DNA from: Tolypocladium sp. Sup5 PDA-1
Taxonomy: Eukaryota; Ascomycota; Sordariomycetes; Hypocreales; Ophiocordycipitaceae
NCBI GenBank assembly: GCA_000750105.3
Contig: JPHH03000018.1
Location: forward strand, 248,001 to 312,000
Length of the DNA stretch: 64,000 nucleotides
Direction of reading: 5' to 3'
The stretch's first letter is position 1. Every line of letters starts with the position of its first letter. The notes under the pieces were generated by a model. The model did no database searches. It was not told the DNA's origin and worked only from the letters and a program-made list of their open reading frames with translations. The position numbers and the translations under genes were made by a program. This document shows, in pieces, positions 1-11,463 of this stretch.

Positions 1-1070
1 TGCCATTGGCTAAAAGTTGTCGTGCGTGTTTAAAATCTCGCCGTGCGTGTTTAACGGTTCCGGTTTAACCCCTTTGGGACCCCTTTGGGGTGGCTTCTAT
101 TCTTATCAACTATCACGGGCTTTCCCGGTCTGTGAGTCAGGTTGTGCTAGGACTAGGGGCGTTAGGGGCTCTATGCTCTAGGATAAAAGGCCGGCCGGCC
201 CTCTTTATATTCTCTCCCCCTCTCTTTCTCTTTAGCTTTAGGTAGACGCTACAGGGGCAACTGCTTATTAACTCCAAGAACTATTATACCTAATCCTCGA
301 CAATATTTTTATATCTTTATAATGAAGTGCGGACTTATCATTTTCTTCCTTACATCCTTTACGCTCTTTACTACTATCTTATCCGCTGCTACAAAGCATC
401 GTTACGGCGTAAGTGGAGGAGTGACCGATATAATCCCCTTAATATTCCTCCTAAATTATATTGGAGATATGAGTACTAATATTTCCCATTTACTATATAG
501 ACATGCGTCCGGCTTAGTAACCGATGCGTTTACGTAGTGAGGCGTAGGCCCGGATCAGAAGTGAAGAAGCCGGGCTACAGGGTTAAAAATAGACTCTATT
601 GGAAGCCTTGTTCCGGGACCGTAGTAAGTGCCTCTTAAAAACCGCGCTCTTGCCCCCAGGTACTTGGTCCTGAGACAAAGCGTGAGCTTCCCAAGGAATA
701 AAGTATATAGGTACACTAACTATTAGGAATTACAGTGCACGGTAGATAATAATATGTGCAGTTATGACCATCAGACTAGGAACGCTGTCTGTACTTAAAT
801 ACAAAGCACGATGAGAGCCATTGGGATATCCTCAACTGCCACGAGCTGGACAAGGTCAGCGGAGAGGTGCGGACTGTATAGATGGTATGTGACGATGTAT
901 CTGAGAACATGAACTGCCACAAGATTGACTTGGATCATGCCGTGGCCGGTACCATCTAACTGAGGCCCAAGGGCTGCGGCCCTGGCAAATATGGACTGGC
1001 GAAATCCATAACCCCAGCCAGGTTCCAGGACACGCGCCTTCTTCCGCGTCGTCTGCAGTCTTCCGGACAC
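1..1070. other. Region without recognisable gene
   Basis: No protein family is recognisable on either strand. The left end has two copies of a 13-mer, cgtgcgtgtttaa, at 21-33 and 42-54, and a pyrimidine-rich block near 200-235. A 71-residue plus-strand reading frame at 322-537 has a hydrophobic N-terminus but no other gene-like property, so I do not call it. Confidence 0.5.
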
Positions 1071-3045
1071 GAGCCTGTGGTCTACGACCTAACGTTCGAC
1101 TACGACTTTAGCCGAGTCCCGCACTCCGAAGATGGCGACACGCAAACGCGCATAGACTTCAGCAACCAGGGGAGCTACTGTGATGAAGTCGTATCTGCTG
1201 CCGTGTCCAAGCGCAGTACCAGGCAATAACTTGAGCACGATGCTGGCGGCAATTACCGACGTTGGGTTGAAGATGAGTTCCGGCAAAACCCCCAGGATAC
1301 AGAGTCTGATCTCCTAAGGCGAGAGCAGCTGCACAAGCGCTGGTTAGGTCAGAACGTGCTAGAGTGGCTGTCGAAGATGTTGTCGCGTAGCATATCTCGA
1401 GAATTCCGCCGCGAGTTGCGGGACACGTTCACCGCCAAGATTGCGGATGAGCAGTGGTACTGTGGCTTGGGAGACACCGCCATTAACGGCTATATCCTGA
1501 CCCAAACTACCACGTCAATCGACGTTGCAACCAGCTTCGACTTCCCGTTGACGGCCCGCATCGTCGAGGACAAGAGCAATTTGGATGGTTCTTTCCTCAC
1601 TTTCTACCACGAGGGACATATCAAGGCCATCTTGAAGATGGAGGCCTCGGCCTCCGTGCGCTATGAGAAGGAGAATAACGTCGTCATTCTGCCCATCCCC
1701 GGCGCAGCCCTGAGAATTCCGGGTTAGCGAGCATTGGGCCTAGTGTCTGCGTGGACGGCAAGTTGCACGTTGGTGTCAAGATCTCGGGCGACATTGAGAC
1801 CACCATCGACATCTCAAGCTGGGAGGTCCGGCAGACGCTACCAGACCCAGGGGGCGACAAGAACCCCTAGGCTGCCGACAAGGCAGAAGACTCCAAGACA
1901 GGCAGTTTGTGAGAGTACTAAGAAGCCCCAGGTGTACGCTGGTGTATCGGCCGAGGGTGACGCTACCACTCATCTTATCGTCGCTGTGGACTTTGGCGTT
2001 ACCTTTGACAAGAAATGCGTCCTGGGCGCTGCAGCAGCCTCTATTGTGTCCAATAGCCGGGTCATGCTCAAAGTCGCTGCCGGGAAAGCACCGAGGTGAC
2101 ATGCCCCTTTACTTGCGGTGTCACAGTAAGCGCGGGCATGTCGGCGGTCATCCAGGCTCCCCCGGCCTTCGGCGGGGCAGGAAGGACTGGGCGTTTGCCA
2201 ATTCCCCCAAACAAGGAACTCGTCAAAGCCGACAAATGCCCGGACATGCGTGGTGTAGACCCTACAAAGCCGCGAAGAAGCGAGATCAGTGGTCTCCTGG
2301 GCCTCTCTGGTATCACGGGTCACAGCTCGGCCGTCGCAGTACAGGGCCGCTCGCTTGTCTTTATGCGCAAAGTCCGGCCCGGCAGCGATAACAATTGGGT
2401 CACCGAATTCGTACTCCTGGAGAATAGAATCAACAACTGCAAGGGAGCTGTAAGTTGCCCTGGACAGATGTGCTGTCATTTGTCCTTTCAATCATTTATC
2501 GTATGCTTGACTTATGATCCGCAAATGTGGGGAAGATCAGCCATCCGTCACGACGACACCATGCTAGGCTATATCCAACAAAATCCCGAGAAGACGTTCT
2601 GCAACCTCAAGGATTGCCTAATATCATTACGGTACCTGCAAGATCCCATGACCGATGCACGACTGCTCGCGGAGAAAAATCGCGTGAGAGACGCCGTCAA
2701 CCAGCTCGACACGCACGCAGGTGATACCTACGCAGATGAACCTGCTCCTGGGCCCGAACGTGCGCCCTTACCTGGCGGCTGCAGGGTCTAGCGGTCTTGT
2801 AGGATACCTGCTGATGCACAAGCTTAGGCCCAAACCGCCCACACCAAGGTTAAGAGCCACAATACCGAAGGCCTGAGGCAATTGCATGACAGCTACACTA
2901 CACAGCTGCAGAGGGATAATGCACAGCGGGGTGTCAATGCGGGGAGTGCTGTGACCCGAGATACGATGGAGTTTATTGGCAAGATCGATGTCTTGCAGCA
3001 GCAGTATACGGCCTACGTGCAGAATGAGTGGATGCCCCCGTTCTG
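1071..3045 (+). pseudogene. Broken gene for a large secreted DUF7223-type fungal protein
   Basis: Fragments in all three plus frames line up end to end as one protein. The order is: a YDFSRVPHSEDGDTQ-type segment (about 1080), a VEDEFRQNP..LHKRW segment (about 1270-1345), the longest open stretch (1356-1727, with TARIVED and FLTFYHEG motifs), an ASIGPSVCVDGKL segment (1730-1865), a VYAGVSAEGDATTHL segment (1930-2097), and a C-terminal part running to a stop at 3045. From memory this matches fungal secreted proteins with DUF7029/DUF7223-like domains, often encoded beside GH18 chitinase genes. Lesions include an in-frame TAA at 1227-1229, a one-base loss near 1727 and further frame changes near 1865, 2095 and 2450-2880. 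No intact start or signal peptide was found. Family assignment is moderately sure; the pseudogene status is sure. Confidence 0.6.
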
Positions 3046-3400
3046 ATGAAGAGTCAGATTAGAGGTCGGAGCGCCATGTCGTTGCTAGTGTTAATAGAAC
3101 ATTGCCGGCAATGGACTGCCAGACATCTTTGCGGTGGAAGATGGCGATAAGGGACGGGGGAGGGACCCCGTGGCTTAGAATGCCGCCATATACTCGACAT
3201 CGTACTAGAGGTAGAAGACAATTGGAAAGACGTATGGATCATTTAAAGCAAGGTGAGTTATAAATCACGCAGCTGGATAATCTTGAATTCCTGTCTAAAA
3301 TATATTAGAAGGTTGATTTCCCATCCAGCCGGCTAGCATGATGACGAACTGGAGACGAAGCTGCCAACAAGACGAGTGTGCCACCTTGTCGCAGAATCCA
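3046..3400. other. Intergenic gap
   Basis: Short spacer between the broken plus-strand gene and the 3' end of the minus-strand membrane protein gene. I see no further feature. Confidence 0.5.
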
Positions 3401-5121
3401 TCAGCCTCGGTTGGTAGATTTACTGGCAGTAGAGCCCTTCTCAACTTCATCCATGTCAAGCTTCTTGTTCGCGGCAGCACGACGTTTCCGTACAACGGCG
3501 TATCCAACACCGGCGGCAAGAAGAAGGAAGCCAACAATAGATGCAACCGCAATTCCTGCCTTCTGGCCACCACTCAACCCACCAGCATTGCTATCCAAGG
3601 CAAGGGATTTAACAACTTGTGGGCGGTCATAAGCATTAGTGGCAATCCCGGCCGCGTGGTATCCGCTCGCCCACGACGGCAGAGCGCATTGGGTCATGTT
3701 CAAGGCTGCAGCTTCTTTGCCAGGGGATGCACAAGTGTCTGGCCTTCTAATAAGGAAGAGCTTGTCGTCTGGATTTTCGACATTGCGAAGGAATCGTGTG
3801 GTATATCCCGAAACTAGAGAAGGCGAGATGATCGACACGACGTCGCGGATGACCAGGTCAGGACGCGCAGAACCGAGATCGAAGAAGTCTATCCAAGCGG
3901 TGAGCAAGAGCTATTAGCAGTCGCTCAATCACGGAGCAGCTTTCTAGTCTGTTAGGAAGGGTGAAGGAAAGTCCTACTGTGGCGAAGATTCCGGTTCTCC
4001 GACTTGTCAACGAGAAAGACATTCTTGTTCTTCAAGGCGTAGATGCTTCTGGACGCGCCAGAGCGACCCGGGTATGATGAAGCATCCACTCGTGCAATAT
4101 CAGGGACGACCTTCGGAACCTGTGTACCAGGAAGTTGATCGTATTGAGTCGTGTCGATGATGGCCCAACTGTCTCTGGCAAAGACATTTGCCTCGCTTTT
4201 TGCACTAAGTGTAACCAGATTCGGCCTCGTCGGGTTGCCGTCTCCAGTGGCTTGCCCGTCCGCGGACACATTGACCAGACGAGAGCCGGCATCAGCCAGC
4301 AACACGTCCCACCACGGGCTTTGGAACACGGTGAAGCTGTCGCCGGACTTCTGAACAGGCGAGATCAATGCTCCCGTGGGAAACTTGCCCGACATGAAGG
4401 CCTGTTGGACTTGAGCCGCCGTGCAGCGATAGTTTGCTGCAATTTCGTTGTAGAGAGAGTTTGCTAGCTCCTCCAGGCCATAGAACATGGAAATGAACTT
4501 GATGTAGCCCAGCTGGCGGAGAGGAGCGTGAGTGCCGACATTGTAGATAAGAACTTTGTTTCCGTCATGCTGATTTACGTCTCCGTAGAATGTGACGTTG
4601 ACGGCTTCCGCCTTGTCCCACTCCGAATCATCATAGGTGATGTTGTTCATCATGTTGCCGCGTACGCAAGAGCTGGTCACGTCGGAGTATGCGCCCGTAC
4701 GCCGAATGGTCTCGGATCTCCCGAGGATCTGACTACACGTGAGCCTTCAACACGGTGTGACATGCAACCGGCACATGGTATGCGAATGACGTACCTCGAT
4801 CAAGTTTTGAGAGAAGCCATCGAGGGCGCCCACGCTCTGGACCGGAACTTTCACGATCAAGGCGCTGTCGCCCACCACGGACCTGGGTGGCGGCTTGTTG
4901 GTGCAGTGCAGCACGACTTCCCTCCTCTGGCGATTTCTGATGCGAACAAAGGTGTTGTTGTACTGCGGGAACATTGGAATAGTAGGGTCATCGGCATCGT
5001 ACTTGTTCAAGAAGAAGTCTGTGTCTGAATCCCAAGGCGCATCTGCACAACCGTCCCTGAAAGCGGCGTGGCCGACGGTGGCCGACGCCAACAGGACAGC
5101 GAGGTTTCGCATGCTGCGCAT
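3401..5121 (-). CDS. Periplasmic-binding-protein-like type I membrane protein
   Basis: Three exons on the minus strand, 5121-4795, 4728-3978 and 3888-3401, joined by introns of 66 and 89 bp with GTACGT/CAG and GTAGGA/TAG ends, give 521 residues in one frame. The N-terminus (MRSMRNLAVLLASATVGHAA) is a signal peptide. The body has the layout of fungal surface proteins resembling TroA/FepB-type substrate-binding proteins: an IVKVPVQSVGALDG segment at about 90-105, a LGYIKFISMFYGLEELAN helix in the middle and a GSARPDLVIRDVV motif late. A single transmembrane helix (AGIAVASIVGFLLLAAGV) followed by KRR lies near the C-terminus, so the protein is probably anchored in the plasma membrane with its domain outside. 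The ligand is unknown. The second intron is the least certain part; the first is well supported. No partner transporter gene is nearby. Confidence 0.7.
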
Positions 5122-7494
5122 TGTGATGGTGGAAGCAAGGCTCTGCTAAACGAGATGTAACAATGAGGGATACAGAGGAATCGAGACCATGATAGAAGCT
5201 GCAGGAAAGGAAGGGCCGTTTTATAGACAGTGTGAACTAGGCCCTTACAACCTGTCCGGCCGCTCGGTGCTCGGTGATAAATGTATCAACGGAGTACCTC
5301 TGCTTCATCCCGGACGAGGTTCGCCCCAAGAGGACTGCACAGGATTGATTGGTCCAAGATGATCTGATAAGATAATCTAACAAGGACTGGGTGCAGAGCC
5401 AAGCCTGTCAAGACTCACTAGCCGATACTAGAGCAATGCCAAGCGGCGCAGCAAATTCTCGGCTCCACGACAATTACATAACTTCATGTCTCGTCCAGCC
5501 CATCACATTGAGCTGACGGCCTCATGTAACCTAAACAGACGCACATCTCGGTGCCTCCATGCGACGGGGGCCCCAAAGGCGCGTTTATTGCATGTGAAGA
5601 TAGATCGATTGAGTCCGACGTCGGCCTGGCTTATTGCCGTCTCTAGATACTATGTGTCTGCGCCGATGTCTGCCAACTATTGGCACTCGTCACCGCTGTA
5701 CCATTATGGAGTATTGAGAACCTTATCAAACAGCGTCGGAGTACAGCCCGTACCATTGCTTGCCCCTTGACATTGGTAGACGTCTTCTTCTATCGCTATA
5801 TCTTACGACTCCCTCCTAGTTGGCGACATAAAAAGCAATGCCTCTGTATATACACTATGGGTGATGCTGAAACTGGGACAATTGGTGCCGCCAAACTCAC
5901 GAAGGCGGCTTTGTAAGTCGTGGCATAGAACCAACATGGCGGCAAGTTTGAGATACTACTACCCGCTTGATCCGGGGCTCAAATGCTTCCAAGTGTCATT
6001 GCGAGTCTCCCCGGGAAAAGACGCGATTCGGCCGATGTGCGAAGCAATTGTCTGCAAGCTGCAACTTTGGGTTGCCATCATGTAACAGGGTGGCAGCGCT
6101 GTCTCGTAGAAGTTGGCAGAGCCACTGCCAAGCTCACATCACGCAACCAACTCATTACATGACTCACGCGCGCAACAAAGCCGGACAACCTCCGGACCGC
6201 CGATCATTGTGCCTCAGTTACTTTATGGTCCAGCCCACATCGAACCGAGCATTCCGACGGTAACTAGCAAGGTCAAACCCGCGTTCACATGCCCAGCAAG
6301 GCCGGGCTACTTCCGGACACTTTTCCACCGACATGGAGTAAACTGTCCGGTATTATAGCATCACCATCTAGCTTTCTTGTTAAATCCGAGTGTTATTCTC
6401 CCGCTCAACTCTCTATTTCCAAATGGGTTATTCGAACTTGGTGCTTTCCAGGTCACCAAGAGGCTCGGACCATCGTGGCTCGACCAATTCTTTCTCAGAG
6501 AGCTGGCAATATGCTTTTAATACGGGCGGTAGACATAGATGTCCGAAGTTCCGCAACGTGGCTGTATTGCAGATACATCGAGAAGGGGCGATATCCCAGT
6601 CGATGGACATAAACTTGGAAGGGGATCGCCTGCGACGGGGTAAAGGAAACGTTCAGCAGCCCGCACTCTGTCGGTTTGGGTGCACGAGTCCACAAGCACC
6701 AGGCACTCATTCCATCCGCTACAAACGGGACAATGCATCATATGTAGAATGGAGAGAAAAGACGAAAGAAGACAGGAAATTTCCTTTACGCCGAAGGGGT
6801 AAAAGTCCCTGTCGAACGCCGAAGGTCACTGAGCACCATCCTGTCTTCCTTTCTCCACAACGCCGTCCTGCCCTTGGGTATGTCAAAACGCCGTTACTGT
6901 GAGTTTGGTTGTCATTACATCTCGCTTTAAACTATAAAGGTTACTAGCTAAGCCCCATCCTACGAGCACCGTTACAACGTACATTCCAGCCGTGCAGACT
7001 GTGCCCTGTTCGCCTGGAGGCCGTATGACACCCTCAATTCACAACATCAGTCTTGGTACAACATCAGTCTTGGTACCTTGAGCGGCATCGTCGACGACAA
7101 ACAATCAAGTCCATGGAGTACCCTCGTCGTTGTTGCCGATCTTCGCCCGAGGTAACTCTCCGAGTTTCTGCGTGGCGCTGGGGTGACTATGCGGCAAGCA
7201 TCACGCTCCTCGAGGCAGTAGACAGTATTAAGAGGGTGAATATTCGGCCAGCAGAACTAGCAATCTTTACATGCGGCGCCAACATCATGCGTGATGTGCA
7301 CGAAGTTGAGCCTGTTTGCGACGTTGATTGAGTCCAGCGGCAGCTTATTCACGTACTCCATGGGAAGGATGATTCACGCGACCAAGAAATTATTTCTCCT
7401 TGCGTTGACTGGCAACGTTACATGGGTTGGCTCGGCTATTGCCGTGCCAGCGCATCACATAAGTTGTAAGTAGAGCCATGTGAGCCTCTGCCTG
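5122..7494. other. Long gene-poor stretch
   Basis: Several overlapping open frames exist (for example 6390-6902 plus), but none has a recognisable motif, splice structure or signal peptide, and they overlap each other in different frames. The first few hundred bases form the upstream region of the minus-strand gene ending at 5121. A 17-bp tandem duplication lies at 7041-7074. Confidence 0.5.
7041..7074. repeat. 17-bp perfect tandem duplication
   Basis: The 17-mer acaacatcagtcttggt occurs twice without a gap (7041-7057 and 7058-7074). It is a recent slippage-type duplication in DNA with no recognised gene. Confidence 0.85.
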
Positions 7495-8060
7495 AACATT
7501 TTCGAAGGCGATATCATTGACGGCAGCCAGGGCGTGCACAGCCAGACTGGCAGGCTGTCGCTGAGGACTCGACGAGGCAATCGTTCAACAATCGTTTTTC
7601 AGCATCTAGCGATGGACTATGAACTAATCTGATTGGCAATATCTGTCAAATCGGAAAGCAATTGATTTCTTTTATTAGCGCCGACGCAAGTTACATCCAC
7701 TTCAGACGCAGAAGACAGGCGTCTGGTCATGTACCGACACCATTCGTCTGCCATTGTCAATGGCGCGCTCATCTTGCCTGTCTACGCCCTTCCGCATACC
7801 TTGGAGGACCAGTCTGTAGACCCCTGCAGGCTTCGTATAACATTTTTAATAAGTCGTAGCAGACGTGGGCGGGCCTCTGAAGAGCATCACTGGCCGAGTC
7901 AAGTCCTGCGGTCTCTGGCATCTACGGAAGAAGGCACCCCTAGGTAGTTCATAGAAATGCAAAGCCGTCATCATCGGTGATGCAGTGCATCTAATACTGC
8001 TCTCCCAGGTCATCGCCGGTGCTCTGACGATGGAGGGCGTGGAAGCTTCGCGGTGTTCCC
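7495..8060 (+). pseudogene. Relic of a FAD-dependent (salicylate-hydroxylase-like) monooxygenase
   Basis: Three separated pieces in plus-strand frames match conserved blocks of this family in the right order. The first is GDIIDGSQGVHSQTGRL at about 7510-7560, corresponding to the usual GDL(I/V)IGADGVHS block. The second is DRRLVMY followed by a hydrophobic strand at about 7715-7800. The third is KAVIIGDAVH at about 7956-7985, the GD motif that contacts FAD. Between them are stop codons and frame changes, and the Gly-rich tail after the GD motif is degraded. No N-terminal Rossmann motif is visible upstream. It is clearly non-functional. The family call rests on short motifs and is moderate. 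An intact gene of the same broad family lies at 13.5-14.9 kb on the other strand. Confidence 0.5.
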
Positions 8061-10233
8061 TGCCTCAGGCCGGCAGAGAACCCAAGCGCGAGCCTGAAGC
8101 GCCAGAGGAGAATTCAGACTGAGCTTCTTGCGCTGCTCACCGATCCAACACCTTTCTACTGATGCTAGTAGCTCGTTTGGCCTCAGCGTCATGGGCAAGG
8201 CACCTGCTTGGTCCCTAGAGCGGGGGATGGCTGACACGGGTGCCGGCGGCGCGAAAGGGTGTCAACGACAACGTACAGCAGGTCATTGAGAGCCAGCTCG
8301 CAGCAAGCGCTGGATCCCTGACCTACGGGCGACATCCAGCTGGGCTATTAACTAACTTAAGTATTATTAGGAACTCTGCGGGGGCTTATAAGGGGCAATA
8401 ACATGTGTGCTTTTCCCTACTGCCGCCCCAAATTCATCATTTCAATAGAGAGAATATTATCCATACTCCCTACTCCATATTACTTCGCATCACCCAAAAA
8501 GGTACTAGGGTCATGACACAAGTGCACCACCGAGCAAGCCATCAGATTCATGTTCCTCGTATCCGTATGTAAGGTAAGTCCCCCCCTAACGATTACTTAA
8601 CTTACATGGCGCCCAATCCGTTCACACTAAGGCGCTTGTGCCGCTTCTTGGACGCGTCCAATCCCAGTTGACTCCCCACCGGGAGAGCTTCTGCTGAATC
8701 GCGAGGACAAATGTTCCTGGCAACAAATGAAGTGGCGCACTGGGCGATCGGCATTGTGTAAGCTGCAGCGAATGCTGAGAGAATATTCATAGCCTTGACG
8801 GTGGTAACATACCAATTCTCGGGCAATGGACACTCCGTGACCGTCAATCAGCCTTAAACAGCGGATTAATTATACCTTGCAGTCAGTTCAGGCAGCTGCG
8901 ACTCTGTCACCAGCAGCGAATTGGGGAGTCCTTGCGATATTGACTCTAGCTCGCTGGTCTCTGCGGATAGACGCCCGGTGACTGAGCGAGAGAGAGCTGT
9001 CTCGGGCTTGGTAGAAGCTGCAGCAACCACCACTCCTGCGGCTGTAGACGCCGATCGTATTCAATCTCTCCTCTCCGAATATTAAAGGGTTATCACTGGG
9101 CAAACTGAGTTTCGCCAAAAGGAAGCGTTCCGCTAGGCCAAGGCAACACACAAGTCTCCAAATATGCACGCGCGCCGCCACTCAAGTGCGTTTTCCAGGG
9201 AACGCAACGAGTCTGATTGCCCCAACCCACGGGATCAGACACAATCAAGACCTGTGAAGAGCAGCGGGCAACCTAACCAGAGGCCACCGGAAGAGGAAGA
9301 CTACGTCACTCGCCGCTCAATCTCGTGTCTAAAGAAAAGGCGCTTCGACCCGCAGCTGTCGGGAATACGAGGTTCTTACGTTTGGGATAGGCACAACGAG
9401 CCTCGAACGAACGTGAGCCTCACGTTCGACGCCACTAAATCAGCCAGTGACCTCGATGATAGCTGAGACCTAGAAGATTGGATGTCCATCATGCGTAAGC
9501 CGGAGGCATAGATATGCCGATAACAGTGTAAGCTCTACCATTTCGTCTGAGGTTTTGCAGCAGCCAGGGTCTATCGTGTGGTTTTCTCTTTCACGGATAT
9601 GCGATTCTATTTGTTCCCAAACCCACTAGTCCAGCCACAATCTGGCAAATACGAGAAATGTCCGGTTCTGGTCAACTTCTAAAGATAGTCATGTCCAACA
9701 TTTCCACCGACTTTTCTCAAACGACTGCGTCACAGTATCTTTGCAGAGCCTATGTAGCATTCACAGCTCCCCAGAGCATGTGTTTGACAGCGGAAACTTA
9801 ATGGTCTTCGCCCACACCATCTTATTGACCAGTGCTTGGAGGCCGCTAGCGGAACGAACGGCACTGTGGCTCGCCTGCACACCCCCTTCTCATTTGGACG
9901 TACTATTTATCCCTCTGCATTTCAGCTGTACGGAGTACCCAAGCTTCCTTGTCCGTACAGACGTACAATTGGCCAAAAGTGTGACATGGTACTACTTATT
10001 GGCTTTTCGGGTCTCGCCATGAAACACAAACACGAGAATTTCCAAGGTTCGTGTGCCATTCCCTCCACGTCGGCATCTGCTGGTTTTATGACATATATAA
10101 GCTAAAGTCCGTATCGACCACCGTCTTTTCCTGAGCGTGAACTTGCGTAGTCACTACTGCTTCATTCTAGCCTAGTGATTCATTCCTCGTCTTCCAAACA
10201 TACGGATACTTGCAACATTTACCTCTCTTTACC
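8061..10233. other. Gene-poor stretch
   Basis: No family is recognised. A minus-strand frame at 8602-8847 and a plus-strand frame at 9164-9466 have no motif or signal peptide. The final about 150 bases are the promoter of the cysteine-rich protein gene, with a TATA-like tatataa at about 10094-10100. Confidence 0.45.
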
Positions 10234-10872
10234 ATGTATCAATTCACTCTCCTTGCTCTCCTACATCTCCTACCTATCCTCTCCCACGCCAGCACCACGA
10301 CCTCTCCTCCACAATACACAGTTCCCTGCACAGTGGGCAACAACGCCCCTTGCCCAAACTCCTGGACTTGCACTCCCACGCAAACCTGCTCCCCCGGCAC
10401 CCCCTGCGGCGGTCTCTGCATCAATCCGCCGCCCACCCTTCCGCCCGTCATTCCCTGCACCGTGGGAAACAACGCACCCTGTCCAACAGGCAGCACCTGT
10501 ACCCCTACTATGTACTCGACCCCCGGCGTACCATGGGGCGGAGCATGCATCGCTACTCCAACGCCGCCACCGTCTACGATCTGCACTGTTGGAAACAATG
10601 AACCGTGCTCAAGTGGAAGTACCTGCACGCCGACTATGACTTGCACGAGAGGCGTGCCATGTGGCGGCGCATGCATCTCCGCTCCAGCCTCATCAGTATC
10701 CCTCACCCCGTGCACCGTGGGGAATAATGCGCCTTGCTCCGCAGGAAGTACCTGCACGCCTACTATGACGTGCACCCCGCGGTTGCCATGTGGAGGAGCG
10801 TGCGTTGCGACGCCGATGGTAACTAGCACAAAGTGTCTGTCTACCACTTCGAAACGGAAGTGTCATTGTTAG
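10234..10872 (+). CDS. Secreted cysteine-rich protein with four tandem repeats
   Basis: A single exon of 212 residues. I start at the ATG at 10234 because it has a good context (taccATG) and is followed at once by a signal peptide (MYQFTLLALLHLLPILSHAS); the same frame extends upstream only through non-ATG codons. The mature protein is four copies of a unit of about 42 residues, each starting with CTVGNN(A/E)PC, continuing with (G/W)(S/T)TCTPT and ending PCGG(A/L)C(I/V), separated by Pro/Thr-rich linkers. The units begin at Cys codons 10327, 10456, 10582 and 10711. A complete unit has six cysteines. Unit 2 has lost two of them, at the TMTC and VPCGG positions. The C-terminus is basic and Cys-containing (KRKCHC). 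No family is known to me. An apoplastic or cell-wall protein, or an effector, is a reasonable guess only. Confidence 0.8.
   Translation: MYQFTLLALLHLLPILSHASTTTSPPQYTVPCTVGNNAPCPNSWTCTPTQTCSPGTPCGGLCINPPPTLPPVIPCTVGNNAPCPTGSTCTPTMYSTPGVPWGGACIATPTPPPSTICTVGNNEPCSSGSTCTPTMTCTRGVPCGGACISAPASSVSLTPCTVGNNAPCSAGSTCTPTMTCTPRLPCGGACVATPMVTSTKCLSTTSKRKCHC
10327..10809 (+). repeat. Four in-frame coding repeats of about 126-129 bp
   Basis: The repeat starts are spaced by 129, 126 and 129 bp. Units 3 and 4 are the most alike at DNA level, including a shared stretch around gcacgcc(g/t)actatgac, which suggests the later duplication happened between them. Confidence 0.8.
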
Positions 10873-11463
10873 GATGACTGAGGTCGCAGGAGTGAAAGTC
10901 AGGGCCTCAAGCTCGGAATAGCGTTTGGTTAACCTAGGAATGGACGCCGGAGCGCTCGGTCAGACGATTTACTTATAAATGCAGCACAATGGTTTTATTG
11001 TCCGGTCGAATATGGTCCCACAAGCTCTTCGAGTAGATCTAACGCAGGTTGACGTCTTGGAAGAACGTAAAAAGCATAATATAAGATAATCTACCGAAAG
11101 GATTTCGGTCCGTATCGCCTTTTGACCATTTAGACTGATTGAGCCAAAATATCAACCGTAGGGTCAGCAGGAAACATGGGTAGCCATCTCATAGTTTGGT
11201 TGAATTAACAATGCTGGGCCATGGTCATCGTGTAGGTTTAATAACAGCGGAGCTGGTGCTTTTAATGTAAATTTTCCAGTTGCGGTCAAGAGGACATTAC
11301 AGATGGGATGGCGTCTTTTGGGGTCGCCGTGGCGGATAGTATTAGCGGTGTTAACAGCACAGCCTCCGCCAAGGAGATGGTCGAATGGATTTGTGGTCGC
11401 TGTAGGCTAACATCAAAACCCCCGTACCCAACGTAAACGGCACTAAGGCGACTGCTGTAATAG
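10873..11463. other. Gap between the cysteine-repeat gene and the hevein relic
   Basis: No coding signal is recognised. It may hold decayed upstream parts of the hevein-domain gene, but I cannot align any. Confidence 0.4.

Noticed and set aside
1909..2491. Overlapping frames of 160 and 173 residues on both strands
   Set aside because: They are shadows of the DUF7223-type pseudogene fragments.
6390..6902. 170-residue plus-strand open frame
   Set aside because: No motif, leader or splice context, biased composition, and overlapping frames of similar length in the same place.
10239..10847. 202-residue minus-strand frame opposite the cysteine-repeat gene
   Set aside because: It is the antisense shadow of the repeats; the plus frame has the signal peptide and conserved Cys pattern.
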